From Thermoplasmata archaeon (GTDB taxonomy: Archaea > Thermoplasmatota > Thermoplasmata > Lutacidiplasmatales > UBA184), in the NCBI GenBank assembly GCA_030037695.1, contig JASHQF010000024.1, positions 1 to 6,373 on the forward strand: DNA of 6,373 nucleotides. Reading direction: 5' to 3'. Below the pieces are notes generated by a model. The model had not been told where the DNA came from. It searched no databases and saw only the letters and a program-made list of their open reading frames with translations. Position numbers and translations under genes: made by a program. Positions 5,082 through 6,373 of the stretch are shown piece by piece (position 1 is the first letter of the stretch; each line of letters starts with the position of its first letter).

Positions 5082-6373
5082 GCGTCTCGGGGGCCCGCCA
5101 CCGGGTGCCGGTCCCCTCGTCCTCGAGCTCGATGCCGGCCGCGGCGAGCTCGGTACGGATCCGGTCCGCTTCGGCGAAGTCGCCCCGGGCCCGCGCCCGG
5201 GCGCGGGCGGCGATCGCGACCGGAACGATGCGCGCCCAGCCTTCCTCCGGAGGGTTCCGCCCACGCTCGAACAATCCGAGGACCTCGCGGGCCCAGTCGT
5301 ACGGGGCGCGCAGCTCGAGGAGCCCCGCTCCCGCGAGGCCCTCGAGCGATCCGGAGACCTCCGCGAGGCGGCGGGCCCAGCCGAACAGCAGCGCGATAGC
5401 CTCTCGGGTGTTGAAATCGTCGGAGAGGGCGGCGTCGAGCTTCTCGGGCAGCTCCCCGGCCTCCCGGACGAGATCGGCCGGAAGGTCGGCGCCCGGGCGG
5501 TCGGACCCGTCCCGCTCGACGATCGCCTCGATCCGTTCGAGCGGCTGCGCTAGACGAGCGTACGCCTCGCGAGCCTCGGGGAGGCTCTTCGCAGGATCGA
5601 ACGCGATCGGGCTGCGGTAGTGGGCGTTCAGGTAGTAGAGGCGGAGCGCCCCCGGTCCCACCGACGCGATCGCTGGGTCGAGCGCGACGATGTTCCCGAT
5701 CGATTTCGACATCTTCTCTCCCGCCAGCTCGAGCATCCCCGCGTGCATCCAGTAGCCCACGAGGGGGGCGTGGCCGGTCGTCGACTCGGCGAGCGCGATC
5801 TCCGCCTCGTGGTGCGGGAAGATCAGATCGAGCCCGCCCCCGTGGAGGTCGTACTGGTCCCCGAGCAGACGGAGCGTCATCGCGGTGTCCTCGACGTGCC
5901 AGCCCGGCCGCCCCGGACCCCACGGGCTCGGCCACGACGGCTCTCCCGGGGTGGCGCCCTTCCAGATAGCGAAATCCTCGGGGGCCCGCTTGCCCTTCTC
6001 GACCTCGACGCGCGCCCCGGGCCGCAACGCCTCGACGCGCTGGCCAGAGAGCCGGCCGTAGTCGGGGAACTTCGCGACGGAGAAGTAGACCGAGCCGTCG
6101 GGGGCCGCATACGCCCGCTCGGCCGCCACGAGCCGGCCGATCTGATCGACGATCTCGGGGACGAAATCGGTGGCGAACGGATAGTAGTTCACCGAGCGCA
6201 CGCCGAGTCGCTCCATCGCGAGGGCGTAGCCGAGGTAGTGGCGCTCGGCCAGGGCGAGGGGGTCGATTCCCTCCTGGGCCGCCCGGGCGATGAGCTTGTC
6301 GTCGAGGTTCGTCACGTTCTGCACGTAGAACACCCGGTACCCCCAGCGCCGCAGGGCCCGGGCGACCACGTCG
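5077..6373 (-). CDS. cysS: Cysteinyl-tRNA synthetase (5' end outside window)
   Basis: This class I aminoacyl-tRNA synthetase charges tRNA-Cys with cysteine in the cytosol. The first codon in the window is the Asp of DVVARALRRWGY, which aligns near residue 48 of the E. coli enzyme. About 45-50 N-terminal residues, including the HIGH motif and the first zinc cysteine, are therefore off the right edge. Counting the next Val (codon at 6369) as 1, family landmarks are NVTNLDDK (18-25), GEPSWPSPWG (142-151), GWHVEDTAM (156-164), HGGGLDLIFPHHEAE (176-190) and KMSKS (219-223, nucleotides 5715-5701). About 255-430 is the helical tRNA-binding region, with a family-typical end (GTRWR). The zinc ligands matching E. 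coli His234 and Glu238 are kept (H186, E190), but the position of Cys209 is Asp (D161). The GTG at 6369 is an internal Val codon, not the start. It is the upstream gene of an operon with the dehydrogenase. Confidence 0.97.
   Translation of the reverse strand, partial: DVVARALRRWGYRVFYVQNVTNLDDKLIARAAQEGIDPLALAERHYLGYALAMERLGVRSVNYYPFATDFVPEIVDQIGRLVAAERAYAAPDGSVYFSVAKFPDYGRLSGQRVEALRPGARVEVEKGKRAPEDFAIWKGATPGEPSWPSPWGPGRPGWHVEDTAMTLRLLGDQYDLHGGGLDLIFPHHEAEIALAESTTGHAPLVGYWMHAGMLELAGEKMSKSIGNIVALDPAIASVGPGALRLYYLNAHYRSPIAFDPAKSLPEAREAYARLAQPLERIEAIVERDGSDRPGADLPADLVREAGELPEKLDAALSDDFNTREAIALLFGWARRLAEVSGSLEGLAGAGLLELRAPYDWAREVLGLFERGRNPPEEGWARIVPVAIAARARARARGDFAEADRIRTELAAAGIELEDEGTGTRWRAPETR

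Noticed and set aside
4159..5553. 464-codon plus-strand frame across the dehydrogenase and cysS
   Set aside because: It is antisense to two firmly identified genes and has low-complexity Arg/Gly/Glu/Pro composition.
6367..6369. GTG at 6369 as the cysS start codon
   Set aside because: It aligns with an internal Val of the conserved DVVAR segment near residue 49 in the family. Starting there would remove the HIGH motif, so the gene is truncated by the window edge.

Overview
The window is very GC-rich and probably comes from a high-GC archaeon, most likely a euryarchaeote of the Thermoplasmatota type. The taxon is an inference from three signs. First, there is a large secreted, sequon-rich surface protein anchored by a C-terminal transmembrane helix and carrying a cytosolic double zinc ribbon. 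Second, the AT-rich elements upstream of genes look like archaeal TATA boxes rather than -10/-35 pairs. Third, one gene appears to be transcribed without a leader. No mobile element, CRISPR array, rRNA or tRNA is visible.

Layout. The left 2.75 kb (1-2753, minus) is one long open frame for a surface protein whose C-terminal end runs off the left edge. It is followed by a 314-base divergent intergenic region (2754-3067) with a TATA-like box for the surface protein and an imperfect direct repeat. A small plus-strand gene (3068-3490) encodes a cysteine-free protein that resembles the C-terminal half of a glutaredoxin/thioredoxin fold. It converges on a minus-strand gene (3487-3960) for a PH/GRAM-like domain protein; the two stop codons interlock in a single CTAG. 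To the right, a medium-chain dehydrogenase/reductase (4015-5070, minus) lies 7 bases downstream of cysteinyl-tRNA synthetase (5077-6373, minus), whose N-terminal end runs off the right edge.

Gene relations. cysS and the dehydrogenase are almost certainly co-transcribed, and probably translationally coupled, because the dehydrogenase ribosome-binding sequence overlaps the cysS stop. The PH-like gene follows 54 bases later on the same strand but has its own TATA-like element placed for leaderless transcription. The surface protein and the small plus-strand gene diverge from the central intergenic region. I see no evidence that the whole window forms one functional system. The less ordinary points are the cytosolic zinc-ribbon and aromatic tail on the surface protein, the Cys-free redox-fold relative, and replaced zinc-ligand cysteines in both the synthetase and the dehydrogenase.
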